Shown here: piece after piece, positions 1 through 12,610 of the stretch
Numbering within the stretch: the first letter of the stretch is position 1
How the letters are laid out: each line of letters starts with the position of its first letter
Assembly: GCF_910592395.1 (NCBI RefSeq)
Contig: NC_088312.1
Span: 15,419,292-15,483,291, forward strand
DNA length: 64,000 nt
From: Lineus longissimus
Lineage: Eukaryota > Nemertea > Pilidiophora > Heteronemertea > Lineidae
Direction: 5' to 3'
Program-made: the position numbers and the translations under genes
The notes under the pieces: model-generated
Databases searched by the model: none
Told to the model about the DNA's origin: nothing
Seen by the model: the letters and a program-made list of their open reading frames with translations, nothing else

Positions 1-3000
1 ATTTTCAAATTAAGGTGACCATGGTCTTTTTATGTGCTCACCACAGCTTTCAATACTTGATGTATCTGAAGAGGCGTGCGGAACCTGACATGGCCTTACC
101 AAGGAGCTGCTCACGGTGCTGAACTTCTAGCTTGCCTGTCGACTAAGTGCCTTTTTGGCCGAGACAGCCCTTTGAGTGTAATTATGGCACGTTTGATTCT
201 CAACTTGGCCACAAGGAGGCCAAAACAAAAAAAAACAAAGTGCAACATCTCGCTTATTAGTGACTTGTTTTCAATGATATTTTTATGGTAGGTACTCCAA
301 GCAATGATACATTACATGTCATACCGACTTTGGTTTGACCTATATACTATACATGTAGAATGTTTCTTAACCAGGATGAATTCCTAACCACCAAATATCT
401 AGACGGTGAGCACGGTGGTCGTTTCATTACTGTAATGCAGCCTGCAGTCAAGTGCCCTCTTGAGAGGTGACCATGATCATTGAATGCGGCAATAACATTT
501 GGAAAATGGTATGTTGCTTTGCAACTTAAGAATGACCTTTTATACCTCTGCGTACCATAAATACAATGCCCAAATACCGAATTCCTTTATTTAGACAAAG
601 AAATCGGCTTTCTTATTAATCCCAGTTTAGGAAGACTTAATATTGAATGACTACAGAGGGGGGCTTTTATAAAATATGTGAACCTCATGCTACACACTAT
701 ATTACTTGTGACACCACAAAAGGCACAGGTTTTTTTATGTGATCTTTGGAAACATTTTGAAACTGCCCTCAAATCTATTGAAGACTTTGCAGGCTTTATG
801 TCTGCAGCTCAAAACAGAAGAGGAAATTCAATATCCAGATTAGTGGATATGGAGGTGACCAGTTATGATAACCCAGGTGAGGAGGATGTTCCGCATAATA
901 TGTGTACGAGCTACTGAAACCAGACTTACTATTCTGGAAAAAAATATTATCAATTACCACTTCTCTGGGGTGGCAATGCAGAACCAAGTTCCATTAATTG
1001 GTATTGATAAGAAAACGCATTAAAAATCAGAGCGATCGGATGCTGCAGCCATCTTGAAATTGTTTCTGTCGATGTCATCTCAAGTCAAAACGTTTTTCTG
1101 TGTGTTTTGCAAAGTGATTAGGGGGAAATCAACATGATCTGATATTCAATATGGCTGCCACAACCGCCCGGCCATCTTCAATTTTATTTCCCTCGTTGAT
1201 TTCGGGAGAATGTTTTATGTCATGGAGCCCATTTCTCTTCTGTGTGTGTCGGGAAATCGGTGCGATCTAATTACCAAGATGGGCTGCCATTTTAAGGTTA
1301 AGGTTTTATTTGGCCAAGTTTTCTTGAGTGTCTTGCAAATTGTTAGGGAAAGGTTCCTTTTGAAAATTGGTGCGATCAGATATTCAACATGGCAATCTTC
1401 AGTTTGATTTCTACTGATTTATGGAGTGTATGTTTCATCCTGTCGTACCAATTTTTGTGCTGCTGTCTTTGAATTTTACTCCAGTCAGTAATTACAATGA
1501 CAAAACACACACTGACCACTGTTCATCATGCCCACAGATAATCAGTCTTGCTATGCGGGGTTAAAATGTATTCATGTACGTGTAGGACACTCTATGGTTC
1601 GCGCGGGCGGTCGTTGCAGGATGGCTGCAACAAAAACTTTTGTTGCTGCTACATTATTTAGGCTGCAAATTTGACCGTTTATGAATAAGATGTCAATGAT
1701 GGATATCCTGTACATTGGGAATTAGCCTTGTCCTACTCCTCTTGCATTAGTTTCAAAACTTAACATGTGCAATCTTTCAATCTACCTACACTCCTTCACC
1801 CTTATCCTTAGTATTGATCGCCGATTAATGGCCTTGATTGAGTTTATATCCATAATCTTTTAATCCTGCTTTTATGCAATGGATCTGTTTTTATGCAAAG
1901 TTGAACTATCATGTGCTGTCGGTTTAATCAAAATATGTATTTTAAATTTTCCAACGATGTCTTTGGTAGAAATAGGTTGGGAGGGGAAGGATTGACCGCA
2001 CAGCGCAATGACTGCTCACCTGAAATTCACGACACTGATTTACCGCTAGATCAGGGTAACCGCAAGGACCAAAGTCCAAAGGTCTGCCCGATTGGATTGG
2101 GAGCCAAATCCAATAGCCTAAAATGATCTTTTTTTGGTGCTTTGTATTGTAAATTGCCGGAATATGGCAGCCATCACCCTGTGAAGACTTTAATTGTTGA
2201 CCTTGACCATGTTGACCATTGTCAAGGTTTTTAGATATCTTTCTAATTTCTTCTTCTAGATGGTGACATGGCATGTTGAACCTGGCCATTGAAATGGAAT
2301 GCTACATGCTGTTCTTGATCTTCACCTGTCCATTCCGTTGCCGCATACAGCTATAGCTTGGAGAAGGTAAGAGGGTAGTTCTGTTATTAGCTTGGTGTAC
2401 ATGGTCATGGGGAAATAGTGCTCAGCCTTATTTGGCACAGAAGCAAAAATTAAGTTTTGTAAAGGTTTGAAACTGCTTTGGTGCAGGCTGTAAATGGAAG
2501 GGATGCATTGACTTCCAGTGAAAAACTTGGGCAGTAAATCTGAAAATTGAGAAAAGGCAGGACACTATGCCATGCTTTAAAAACTTGCACGTATCGTCAA
2601 TTGCACCAAATAATAATACATATAACGGACGGGGCCTTGCCTGTCATGCCTGGAGCAGGAGAATATTTTTCACACACAATTAGAATGTTACAAACACCAG
2701 ACCACTCAAACATGACTTTGTTCAATAGTTGTTTGGCAGGAGTATTTTAAAAAACTGGCAAGTTGATACAAACAAGCCTTGTGTTTCTTGGCCAGGAGGT
2801 CAAAGATGGGTGAATTCCTTTCACCAAAGGACTGAATGCAGAATACCAAGAATGAATGAAGACCTGATTCATAACCAGAATCATGAAATATTTACTGTTG
2901 ATGCTTCTGGTGCCAGACATATTACTCAAGTTTTTGATACAACTATATACTTTTCAAGGTCACAGAGGTCAAACTCTGAACTTTCCATGAAGGTGGCATG

Positions 3001-4829
3001 TTTGGTCATTGTCCTAGAGTCTTAAAATATCACCTTCACCCCTAAGGCATCTCTGCATGTTGACAAAGATTTATCTCAATCCAACCTACTTTTCAGGTGA
3101 AGGTGAAGGTCATAAAATCCAATGACTTGGTCATATCTGACAAAAGTATTCACTGTGAGATGGTTAAATGTATTTCATTGATTATTCCGATCAAGCTTAG
3201 TTTAAAACAATAACATACATGTAGTTTTTGAAACATTTTGACCTTGACCTTATTTCCAAGGTCACAGAAGTCAAACTCTAAAATGTCACCAACACATAAT
3301 GTCTTTATTTGTCCGGTCTTTTGCCTCCCCATTGTGAGCACAATGTCCCTGAGCAATTTCCTTGTGGTTCTTTGATTTTCAAGAAATGGGAATTTGATAT
3401 TTCTTTTTAAATGGGTACCCCTGTAAATTTCAGTGAATCAATTGCAACCCTTGTAGTGGAGTAGTGGTGATAATAGAGATGAAATTGGCAGTGATGTCTT
3501 CTTTTCTGTTAGGAATATACCCTAGACATTGTTGGTAGCACTGTGTGCTTAGATGAAGTCTATCATTGTTTTGCATACTACCTTCAGGCACCATGGGATT
3601 AGTCTTTCAAATATTCTGGTTTCATGTAGCGCTTATTGGCATACATCTCATATTTACACAGAAGAACACATCCAGGACAAGCATTGTACTGTTCTGTTCA
3701 ACAGTTGTTTCCTACCAATTTTTTCTGGAGATTTTCTTTTTTTAGCAGCGTACATTACATATACATGTATTCCGTATGTGTATGCATTCAATGAGGCATT
3801 TGTTGAGGGCAAAAGACATCTTAATGACCTTTGAGAGGCAGAACTGTCCAATATAGGGAGGATCAGAATCAGAGGATAAAATCTTCACGAAAATCTGTTT
3901 TCGGGAGAATCAAGCCTGGAATGTTGATATACTGGATGATTGCCGTCTTTGTGCACAATCAAAGCGGCTGTCGGGTCTGTCCAGTTAAACCACTCATCGG
4001 TATCAAAACCTGTGTGACCATCTCCAACCCCTTGAAGTCTAGGGCGTAGAGTATTGAGGATTACGAAATCCAGTGCATCTGAAATCCTGAAAGTACACAC
4101 ATTTGTAGGACAATGTAGGATGACAGATGAAGTACCCAGACCAGAAATGGACCCACTTTACTGAGTGATGTGAGGGTTCTGAGCTATGTAAGAGGCCAAG
4201 GTAGTCCTGGTATGTAGAAAAAGAAGGAAATAGCCTTGATATGGGCACATTGGTACTGTTATGGGGTTGTCAAAATGCTTAATTAAACATACGCAAAAGT
4301 TGCAATTCATAAAAACTGCAGAATAAAATGGCCACACCTATTTCCCGGTTTGATAGTTTACTGAACACTGAGATGAAGAAGTAGACTTAATGCAGAAGCC
4401 TTACATGTATGCATTGATATCGCTGTCAATCATATCACTAGCATTCTGGTTCTGCACCTGGCAATTGTCAGATCAAACCAAAGAAACTTCTGTCAAAAGA
4501 TATCAAATATTCTGTCATCAATAAGTTGATAATTGGTCATGCAGCGCTGAGAGTAGTTACGAGTTGGGTATCGTTTGGAGAATATGCATTCAACTTATTG
4601 ATGACAGTGTTCATTGTAACGCTTCTTTGGTAAAATACATGTCTTTCACACTCTTTCAGTCAAATCACTATAAATGAGGCCATTATGCTTTCATGAAAAT
4701 ATGTCAGTGAATGAAGTGTGAATGTATTGGCAAAACTGTCCTCCAGTGTCAAATTTTGTGCTTAACAGATGGTTGATAAAGTAACTTCTACTCTTTAAGG
4801 GTGGTGGTCCTGAAAATTGTTACACTTTT
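1..4829. other. Gene-less stretch upstream of STK33, part 1
   Basis: No coding region can be supported here. The open frames are short, lack recognisable domains and have no convincing splice structure. Scattered fragments around 2,895-3,300 carry the phrase AAGGTCACAGAGGTCAAA, which recurs in the tandem repeat at 4,830-5,960, so decayed copies of that repeat are present. A short block at 1,611-1,665 holds the self-complementary phrase CAACAAAAACTTTTGTTG. One weak exon-like stretch near 727-875 is discussed under findings. Confidence 0.5.
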
Positions 4830-5960
4830 TAGCTCACCTGGGTGAGGTTTAACCCGTTTTGTCCGTCCGTCGTCCGTTGGTTCATCGAGACGACGTAAAC
4901 GCTCTAACTTGAGACTGCTTCAAGTTTTACTTTTCATATGTAGTGAATGTGTAGCATATCAGTAGGCGCTGTTTGCTAATGAAAATTGTCTCAATCTGAT
5001 TGACAGTTTCTCCACCAGGAGGTGTTTACTGAAAACTGAAAAATTGCACTGCTCCTATAATAATAAAACTCCCATGAATTTGATGAAATTCATATGGCAG
5101 GTGTATCTGCTGAGGGTACATCACATATCACACGAGGTCTTTGTTCGACCCAATTTTCAAGGTCGCAGAGGACAAAGTTCATCATTGGTCCCTTAACTAC
5201 CAACATAAACACTTTAGTCTAACTTGGGACCACTTCAAGATTATTTTCGTGCGGTAAATGTGTAGCATATCAGTGGACACTATTTGCTATTGAATTCTTG
5301 TCGATCCAATTCACATTTTCACCACTAGGGGGCATTTGCTGAAAACAGAAAAAATTCACTTTCACCTCAACTCGACGGAATTAGATTAAATTTATATGTT
5401 TGGTGTACATGTATCTGCTGTGGATACATACATGAGTTTTTCGATCGACCCAATTTTCATGGTCACTGAGGTCAAAGTTTAAAAGTTCATCATTGGTCCC
5501 TTGACTAACGACGTAAATGCTCTAACTTCAGACTGCTTCAAGATTTTCGTTTCATATGGGATGAATGCGTACAATATTAGTAGGTGCTACCAAAAGTTGC
5601 CTTGATCTGGTTCAGGGTTTCTCCACCAGTGGGCGATTGCTGAAAACGGAACAAATTGCGCTTGCTCCTATACAACTCACAGAATTTATCGAATTTTATA
5701 AGATGATTTATGCATCAATTAGGGATACAGGATATGTCACACTGGTTTTTAGTTTCACCTCCTTTTCAAGGTCAAGCAGTTCAAAGTTCAAAACATTGAC
5801 AAAAGTCGTTGAACACTCCAACGTCACACTGTTTGAAGATGTTCTGTATGGGGTCAATGTAAAGCATCAGTACATGCTGTTCGCTATTGAAAATTGGCCT
5901 GTTCCGATTCATAGTTAGACCACAAGAGGTCTTTTCCTGGCTTAAAACAGAAAAATTGCA
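4830..5960. repeat. Decayed ~310-bp tandem repeat opening with TAGCTCACCTGGGTGAGG
   Basis: Four diverged units follow each other with a period near 310 bp. Each contains a version of 'cgacgtaaacgctctaactt', 'actgcttcaag', 'gtagcatatcagtagg', 'tttctccaccagg', 'ctgaaaactgaaaaattgc' and 'cccaattttcaaggtcacagaggtc'. The start at 4,831 is an imperfect palindrome (AGCTCACCTGGGTGAGG) followed by GTCCGTCCGTCGTCCG, a pattern I associate from general knowledge with dispersed marine-invertebrate repeats. No open frame runs through it. Partial copies lie near 2,900-3,300 and 9,480-9,640. Confidence 0.7.
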
Positions 5961-7859
5961 ATTGTTCCTATACAATTCAACTCTTTTTGCTTCAAACTCA
6001 AACGTGTAAAGCAGTGTTACCTAGCTACCTCTGTTTGAGTTGCCAACATGCAGTGTGGAGGCGCATCTGTAAACTTAAAGGCAGACTTCAGTATTTCAGT
6101 ATCCTGGTCGCGTGGGGGGGGGGGGGGGTTGAGTGGCCATATCAGTGTGGTGATTCAGTCGGCTGGCCACACATTGTACGAGGAAGTTATGCTTTTTGAT
6201 GGCTCGTAAACCATTTGACTTTAATACTGATATAATCTTTTTGTCGGTTCTTATAGATTTGCCTGTCATGTATGCTACACTTAACATTAGGTTTGCTAAA
6301 TATGCATTTTAAAGTATTATATGAATTCAAAAAGTACTTAAAATTTACGTCATAATCAATAGTTGAACTCGGAGGCATTTCATTGTGTTTTAAGAAGAGT
6401 TTATCCCCATTCTTGGCAAAGGGGAATAAAACTAAGACCGTCTGCTAGTGAGGCCTGTTGGAATGGTGTTTATGCCTGAATAAACAAGGCCTTTGGGGGT
6501 CTATGCATGTAAACCTTCATAAGCTCTGTCATGTAAATCTTGTGGTAGTTGGGGGTCAACTTTGAACAGAATAGCTACATGTCCCTCATTACCAATTGAA
6601 CTCAAAAGCTTGCCACATATCGTGTTCGAGTGTGATATATAGTTAACACCTTTTGAGATCATTTTATAATAAATTGACGTCTATTTCTGCTCGAGGTCAT
6701 TATTATTTAGAAAATACAATTACATGTCATGCATTATGTTATGACAAGTGTTAATATGTGAGAGGTAGTCTTCATATTCCATTTTTGTGTTCAGTGGATT
6801 CATCCAGGAGATTGTATAGTGGATACTAAACTTGATTCTAATATTCTTTGGATATAGTTTTTATGACCATCTCAAGGAAGGGGATTTGACGATGATGCTT
6901 CTTCTTTGAAATGGGTGAGTCGTTGGTATTAAATGAAATATAGACAACTTTCTCTTCATCGAGCAAAGACAAATTTGAATAAATGAATTTCAGGTACGGG
7001 ACTACATTGTATTATCATTTAATACAGCCATTATTTAATTCCAACATTTGTCCTGAGATGGCCCATGAGGGCATGTAGAGAACTGTAGAGAACTGTATTC
7101 TACAGTTCTCTGTAAGACTTAATGGGACCTTCCCTTTCACTGACTGAAATGCTTGAAGATATATTCAATTCTCTGAATCCAATGATGCGACCAGATGATG
7201 CAATGGCAGAGATGAATAGTCTGCCATGTCCGGCATCCGAAGGCAGAGTTGTGCTCTGTCATTATCGACTGTTTTATCAGGGTTTGATTGATATTTTCTA
7301 ACTGTTTGCTATTACTTGTTTATTTTGCACTAGCTGTACTGTAGAAACTAAACAACCTACATGTAGCATCGAGGTCGGCAGGGTGTTTCTCATCATTGTC
7401 TTGACATTTTTAAAACAACACGGTCCAATCAGTATTGGAGAAAACTGGTGCTTGGGGTTGCGGAGGGCTCCTGGGCTCCATGCAGTTACCACCTTGTGAT
7501 TATATCATGAGTTAAAAATCACGCTACTGTGCTAGAGAATCAATAAGTCATTGAGAAAGGTTGACTGGGTGACTTCTGGAGAGTTGTTACAAACTTGCTT
7601 ACATTTTTTTCTTCAATTTTCTTTGTAAAATCATTGATGAAAGTTTTTGGGACATGTACATACATGTTTTAAATAATGCACACATTTATGGTGTTCATCC
7701 TTTAAGGCCATTTGTTGTCAAGTTTTTCCACAGGCAACTGGAGTTCACTGTGACATAAAGCCTACCTATTATTAGAAAGGTAGTTTCAAATTAATCTTGA
7801 TTAAAATCATATTCACAATATTATATCATTGTCATTGGAAGACAGAATATAAACTCTAA
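5961..7859. other. Gene-less stretch upstream of STK33, part 2
   Basis: No gene is recognisable. A run of 15 G lies at 6,114-6,128. A small palindrome lies around 7,076-7,112 (AGAGAACTGTAGAGAACTGT against TACAGTTCTCTGTA). Otherwise I see only unstructured AT-rich sequence. Confidence 0.5.
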
Positions 7860-8698
7860 GGGATCACGTCCAAAGTCCGCACGCGATATTCGCCGGCGAA
7901 ATTCACCCTACAGTATTTCGCCTGCGAAATCTGTCCGAAAATCGACCAGCGAATGTGAGGCGATAATATGAAATCGCCGGTACGGCGGTATGTCAGATGC
8001 GAAATTCGCCCACAATTGCGCCTATTCTTCGATTTCGCCCCAAAAATCGCTCCAGGCGATAATGGAGCGATTTTACGAAATTGGTGGCTCTTGCATGCTT
8101 GTCCGATTTTGCAACGACTTTCACTCACGTATATGGCCACAAAATTTTATTTTGATGACTTTATACCCGACTTTAAACCTGGTGAAGTTGGTGGGCACTG
8201 GTGAACGCTGTTTAGGATGACCGGATACTACAACGATCTTGATTGGTTGGCTGAGACTCGGAAACATAAGCCTAACTATGATTAGCTGTATGATTTGGTA
8301 CATTCTGCCACAATCCTTCGGAATACATACCATAATACTAAGAACCTCAAACCTCTGTGCCAAATTTGTGTAGCTCCTCGTGGATAGATGTGATGTATAT
8401 GATTACTGGAGTCAGATTGGCCGGGAATTCCAGTTTGTGTTTATTGTTCGGTCTGCTATCAGCTGATGTGGGAATTCGCATACTACAACACATGTAATAT
8501 TCGCTTCGTTCTGATGGTTGGCGAGAGCGAATTAGGCGCGATCATTTTTTTCGCCTGCGATTTTCATTCAGTATGAATTTTCGCCTGATCATAATAGAAT
8601 CGCCGAAGCAGGGAGCGATTTGGAGGCGAATGAGTGTGGCGATATTCGACCAAGCGAATTTTTGCCCCTATTCGCATGCGGACTTTGGACGTGATCCC
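7860..8698. mobile_element. MITE-like element with 22-bp inverted ends and GCGAAAT/ATTCGC motif arrays
   Basis: The ends GGGATCACGTCCAAAGTCCG (7,860) and CGGACTTTGGACGTGATCCC (ending 8,698) are perfect inverted repeats. Just inside both ends the sequence is packed with short variants of GCGAAATTCGCC, CGATTTCGCC and GGCGATAA in both orientations (7,886-8,080 and 8,500-8,670), while the middle (about 8,090-8,480) is ordinary. No transposase frame is present. The terminal plus subterminal motif layout is typical of non-autonomous DNA transposons; the superfamily is not identifiable and no target duplication is obvious. A second element of the same style lies at 10,361-10,808. Confidence 0.75.
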
Positions 8699-9890
8699 CA
8701 AGTAGGTTGTTTGAATATGTTTGTCTCGTGTTACTTTTCTGCAATGGAAAGCTCAAGTTGTTTGGTGATAACCATTTGTCCGAAAAAAATGTTTTGGCAA
8801 ACAAACTGTTGGTAGCAAAATCTGTTGGTAGCAAAATGTATAATTCACCCACCAACTGTTCGCCAAGAGTTTGATTGTGTGCAACTCTAGTCTTGTGGAC
8901 CAAGTTGTAGTGACATGCTTACACAGCAAGCAGTCCTGCGACTAGTATCACTGTATTGAAAACGATCCGTTTGTTGTTTTGTAATCCATTTGGTGATTAT
9001 CCGTCTTGGTGGAGGTCCCCCCAGTTAGTGGTCCATTAATGAGATATTCTAAATGTCACTTCTTTTCAAGATGTCACTTGACATTCTCTGTGTGCTATAC
9101 TATACTGTTCTTGTGACCTTATTTCACCAATGTCTCGTCTTTGAACAAGGTAATTAACCCTACTTTCTTCTCTCCAGTAAATGGGTACCTGTCTGGCAGA
9201 GATGGAAAAAATGACATATTGACATAAAAAATGACATGTAGCCAATTGAACCCAAAAGGGTTTTGAAATGTCATTATTAAACTACATTCTATTATCAAAT
9301 GAATGACAGAATGGCAGTTATAAAGTCAAATCGACTATTTCACAAAAAACAAAAATTCTAAAAGAAATCCAATTATTTTGGGCTGTTGTTTAAAGACAAA
9401 CTCACAGACTGTGACAGAGTGACTGAATGACCTCTTCAGTGTATTTTGTCACAGTTTTTTTACCGTGCCCATGCTTAAACCCTTTAACCAGGTGTATCTA
9501 ATAAGGTTAAATGACATTTCACCTGGGTTTTTGATTTGACCTACTTTTCAAGGTCACAGAGGTCAACGTTCACTAATTCACCAATAGGTGGCACGTTTTG
9601 TTTCTATTTGAGCTAGAAGGTTCTAAACTTGTGAAGACATATATCTATCCAGGGACCCCTCTATTCAGCCCAAAAAATTTGTTCCGCTCGGACTTCAAAG
9701 TATGGCCGACAGGCGGCCATCTTAAAAATTAAACAAAGTCAGATTCCAACCAAATTTCATGTGATTGTATATCTATGTACTCGCTAAAACATCCCTGATT
9801 TTCAGTCAAATCCCGATGTGCGGGTCAGGTCGTGGCCGCAAGGATGACCTTGACCTCAAGATGGGGTGCCCCTTCAGGAGACAGGCTAGA
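8699..9890. other. Gene-less stretch with a decayed tandem-repeat fragment
   Basis: No gene is recognisable. Around 9,480-9,640 there is one decayed unit of the 4,830-5,960 repeat (TTTTCAAGGTCACAGAGGTC, with a CACCTGG phrase upstream). A local duplication GTTGGTAGCAAAAT occurs at about 8,811 and 8,826. Confidence 0.5.
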
Positions 9891-10331
9891 GAGACAAGAC
9901 CACTAATGAATATTCATAGGTTGGAGGGTCGAGGCCTATCAATTAGACGAGTGCATGTTTTTTACTCTCAAGTACATATTTGGAGAGGTATTGAAAAAAT
10001 ATTTGCTGTGGCAAGTCTGCAGATATAAATAAATTGTTTGGTAAAAAAAATAATTTTGAATTTCGACAACCTGGCCAAAGGGGGGTGGTTCAAATTTGGA
10101 GTGAAAATGGCCGATATGGGTAAAAATGTCCACTTGTGTCAAACTTGTCAATTTAAAAAAAAAATGCGTGGTCAATCACTAATTTAAATCGCACCAGTTA
10201 CTCGCAAGACTAACCCGTATATCATATCCGAATTACAGTTTCACTACTTGACGCATTCTTTGATGCGTCGCGGTCAAACATTGACAATTTAACTGCTAAA
10301 AGGCTTAAAAAATCAATTGTGGTCTTGTCTC
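9891..10331. mobile_element. ~440-bp MITE with GAGACAAGACCAC ends, copy 1
   Basis: The left end reads GAGACAAGACCACTAATG; the right end reads TCAATTGTGGTCTTGTCTC. The outer 12-13 bp are inverted repeats. The body (AATATTCATAGGTTGGAGGG, AAGTACATATTTGGAGAGG, GACGCATTCTTTGATGCGTC) is almost identical to 11,323-11,759 and is found, diverged and inverted, at 12,611 onward. No coding frame is shared by the copies, so this is a non-autonomous element. Confidence 0.85.
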
Positions 10332-10360
10332 CATTTACACTACATTTTGGGTCAATTTAG

Positions 10361-10808
10361 GGGCCTTGTCCAAATTATTCGCCGTAATTCGCCCCAAAAA
10401 CGCCACAAATTTGCCGAAAGTCTCCGGCGAATTTTGGCGAAGTTCTGACGATGTTTGGCGAAGTTTGGGCGATTTTGAAGGTGAATTTCGGCGAATTTTT
10501 GGCGATTTTCCGGCGAATTTGTGGCGATTTTATGGCGAATTCTCGGCGAATTTATGGCGAATTCTAGGCGATTTCTGTTGAACTTTCCGGCGAATTTGTG
10601 GCGATTTTTCGGCGAATTTGTGGCGATTTTATGGCGAATTCTAGGCGAATTTATGGCGATTTTATGGCGAATTCTAGGCGATTTCTGTTGAACTTTCCGG
10701 CGAATTTTTGACGATTTTTGAGGAGGTTTTGGCGAATTTTGGCGAACTTGTAAAAATTCGCCAGAAATTCGCCGGTGAATTTCGGCGAATAATTTGGACA
10801 AGGCCCCT
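10361..10808. mobile_element. MITE with 25-bp inverted ends filled with a GGCGAATTT array
   Basis: The ends are GGGGCCTTGTCCAAATTATT (10,361) and AATAATTTGGACAAGGCCCC (ending 10,808), inverted repeats extending into CGCCG/CGGCG. They are flanked by TTA on both sides (ATTTA|GGGG, CCCC|TTAGTG), a possible 3-bp target duplication. Nearly the whole interior is variants of GGCGAATTT, GGCGATTTT and TTTGGCGAA, with a roughly 75-95 bp higher-order duplication (for example GGCGATTTCTGTTGAACTTT at about 10,567 and 10,677). The open frames across it are a by-product of the array. It lies between copies 1 and 2 of the GAGACAAGACC element. Confidence 0.8.
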
Positions 10809-11322
10809 TAGTGAAAAATTTGAATGTGCTCAAATCACTCTAATTCATTTAGAATATTGTATTGCTGATGATTTAAGGTCAAAACAAGCTAAAATAATGA
10901 GAAAAAAACTTAATTTGACCCAAATATGAGTCAACCTATCCCCGGTCTAAGTTCGGTTTCATTTTTACAAGTCTTGTTGTGTTGCCATTCATGTTGTAAT
11001 TTCTTTGAAACTACTTAGGCCTTAATTCTGAAAGTTGTGCCCTAAGCAGCAAAGATATTCCTAAATCACATCCTAAAGTTTCAGCTCCATAGCTTGCTTA
11101 TTCTGGCCAGGGCTGGTCTTATGATTTTGCAGCAAAATCATGACTTTTTGTCGATTTTGTCCTCTTTCGTCGCTTTTGGCACAGTGTACCACTCTTTGAA
11201 ATGTCTCTCATTTCTCCAAAAATGTCCAGATATGACTTTCCTTTGTTGGAGAGTTGTGGGATGTCATGTACATTAGTTTGAAAAAATTCTCAAAATGTTA
11301 ACCCCTGAAATGTACCTTCATT

Positions 11323-11759
11323 GAGACAAGACCACTAATGAATATTCATAGGTTGGAGGGTCGAGGCCTATCAATTAGACGAGTGCATGATTTTACTCTC
11401 AAGTACATATTTGGAGAGGTATTGAAAAAATGTGGCAAGTCTGCAGATATAAATAAATTGTTTGGTAAAAAAATAATTTTGAATTTCGACAACCTGGCCA
11501 TAGGGGGGGGGATGGTTCAAATTTGGAGTGAAAATGGCCGATATGGGTAAAAATGTCCACTTGTGTCAAACTTGTCAATTTTTTAAAAAATTTCCGTGGT
11601 CAATCACCAATTTAAATCACACCAGTTACTCGCAAGACTAACCCGTATATCATATCCGAATTTCAGTTTCACTACTTGACGCATTCTTTGATGCGTCGCG
11701 GTCAAACATTGACAATTTAACTGCTAAAAGGCTTAAAAAATCAATTGTGGTCTTGTCTC
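11323..11759. mobile_element. ~440-bp MITE with GAGACAAGACCAC ends, copy 2
   Basis: Same orientation as copy 1 at 9,891, with only scattered substitutions and a few small indels (for example the stretch ATTTGCTGTGGC of copy 1 is shortened here). Inverted ends GAGACAAGACCACTAATG and TGTGGTCTTGTCTC are intact. The high identity suggests recent activity or a local duplication. Confidence 0.85.
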
Positions 11760-12045
11760 TAGAGGGCAAAAAAAATTCATATATTGTAAATTTTGACTCT
11801 TCGGTGAACCCTTACATCACAAGAACTCTGTTGTAGCAATACAAGTTTGCTCAAATTGATATTGAATTGTATTTTGTATACTTTAAAACACTTCGGGGGC
11901 CCCAGACCAACCGACCCCCCGAAACGGTCAAAAGTTGATGAGACACGTGCTCAGAGCATTCCCGCATCAGCTAGAGCCTCGTACTCGTAGAGAACACCGT
12001 CGCCATCTACATGTATGCGATCATCGATGGAACTAGGCCAGCCTA

Positions 12046-12464
12046 TAGCGCGCAGCACACTAGCCGCCAACTTTGGCGACAAGAAGCGTTCAGCTGACGC
12101 CTCTCGACGCCAAAGTTGGCGGCCAGTGGATCCCGGTCAGAGCACACCTGCCCAGAATTGGCGTCCAGTAGCGTCTTTTCCGACACTTTAGGCTGCCATT
12201 TTGAAATCATGTGACATCAAGACGCAAGCTGATTGGCCATAGCCTCGCCGCCGACGCCAAGTCAGGCGGCCATCCGTAGCACACCTGGCTTCTTCTTGCA
12301 TTCAAACGCGGCACACGTGTCAAAAATCAAACATGTTAGATATTTGGCGTTTTGCGGCAAGTCGCGTTCGCCGACGCCGTTCCTAGCAGACTAGGCGCTC
12401 AGGACTCTTGCGGCAAAAAACGCCAGTGAACGCTGAAGTTGGCAGCTAGTGTGCTGCGGGCTTA
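12046..12464. mobile_element. Foldback element with ~30-bp imperfect inverted ends
   Basis: The left end GCGCGCAGCACACTAGCCGC and the right end GGCAGCTAGTGTGCTGCGGG are imperfect inverted repeats continuing inward as CCAACTTTGGCG and CTGAAGTTGG. An additional inverted copy GACGCCAAAGTTGGCGGCCA occurs at about 12,107, so the left half can itself fold. The interior is relatively CG-rich (GCCGACGCC, GGCGTTTTGCGGC) compared with its surroundings. No coding capacity is seen. Confidence 0.7.
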
Positions 12465-12610
12465 AGTGAGGCATTACAATAGTAATTACCGAACGTGCAG
12501 ATATGAACGGAGACGGTTTTAAAAAGGGTTAAAGAGCAAGTAGATCAGAGCTGCACTGCTCTTCCTTATAGTGTTGTTACATTGAGCACCTGTAACCATC
12601 CTGAAACTCA

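Noticed and set aside
6114-6128. G15 run as a possible regulatory quadruplex
   Set aside because: A single homopolymer with no further G tracts; length is also unreliable in assemblies.
10352-10929. Overlapping frames of up to 149 codons on both strands, rich in RRIxGEF or RQNSPKP repeats
   Set aside because: Periodic translation of the GGCGAATTT array in a MITE, open on both strands because the motif lacks stops.
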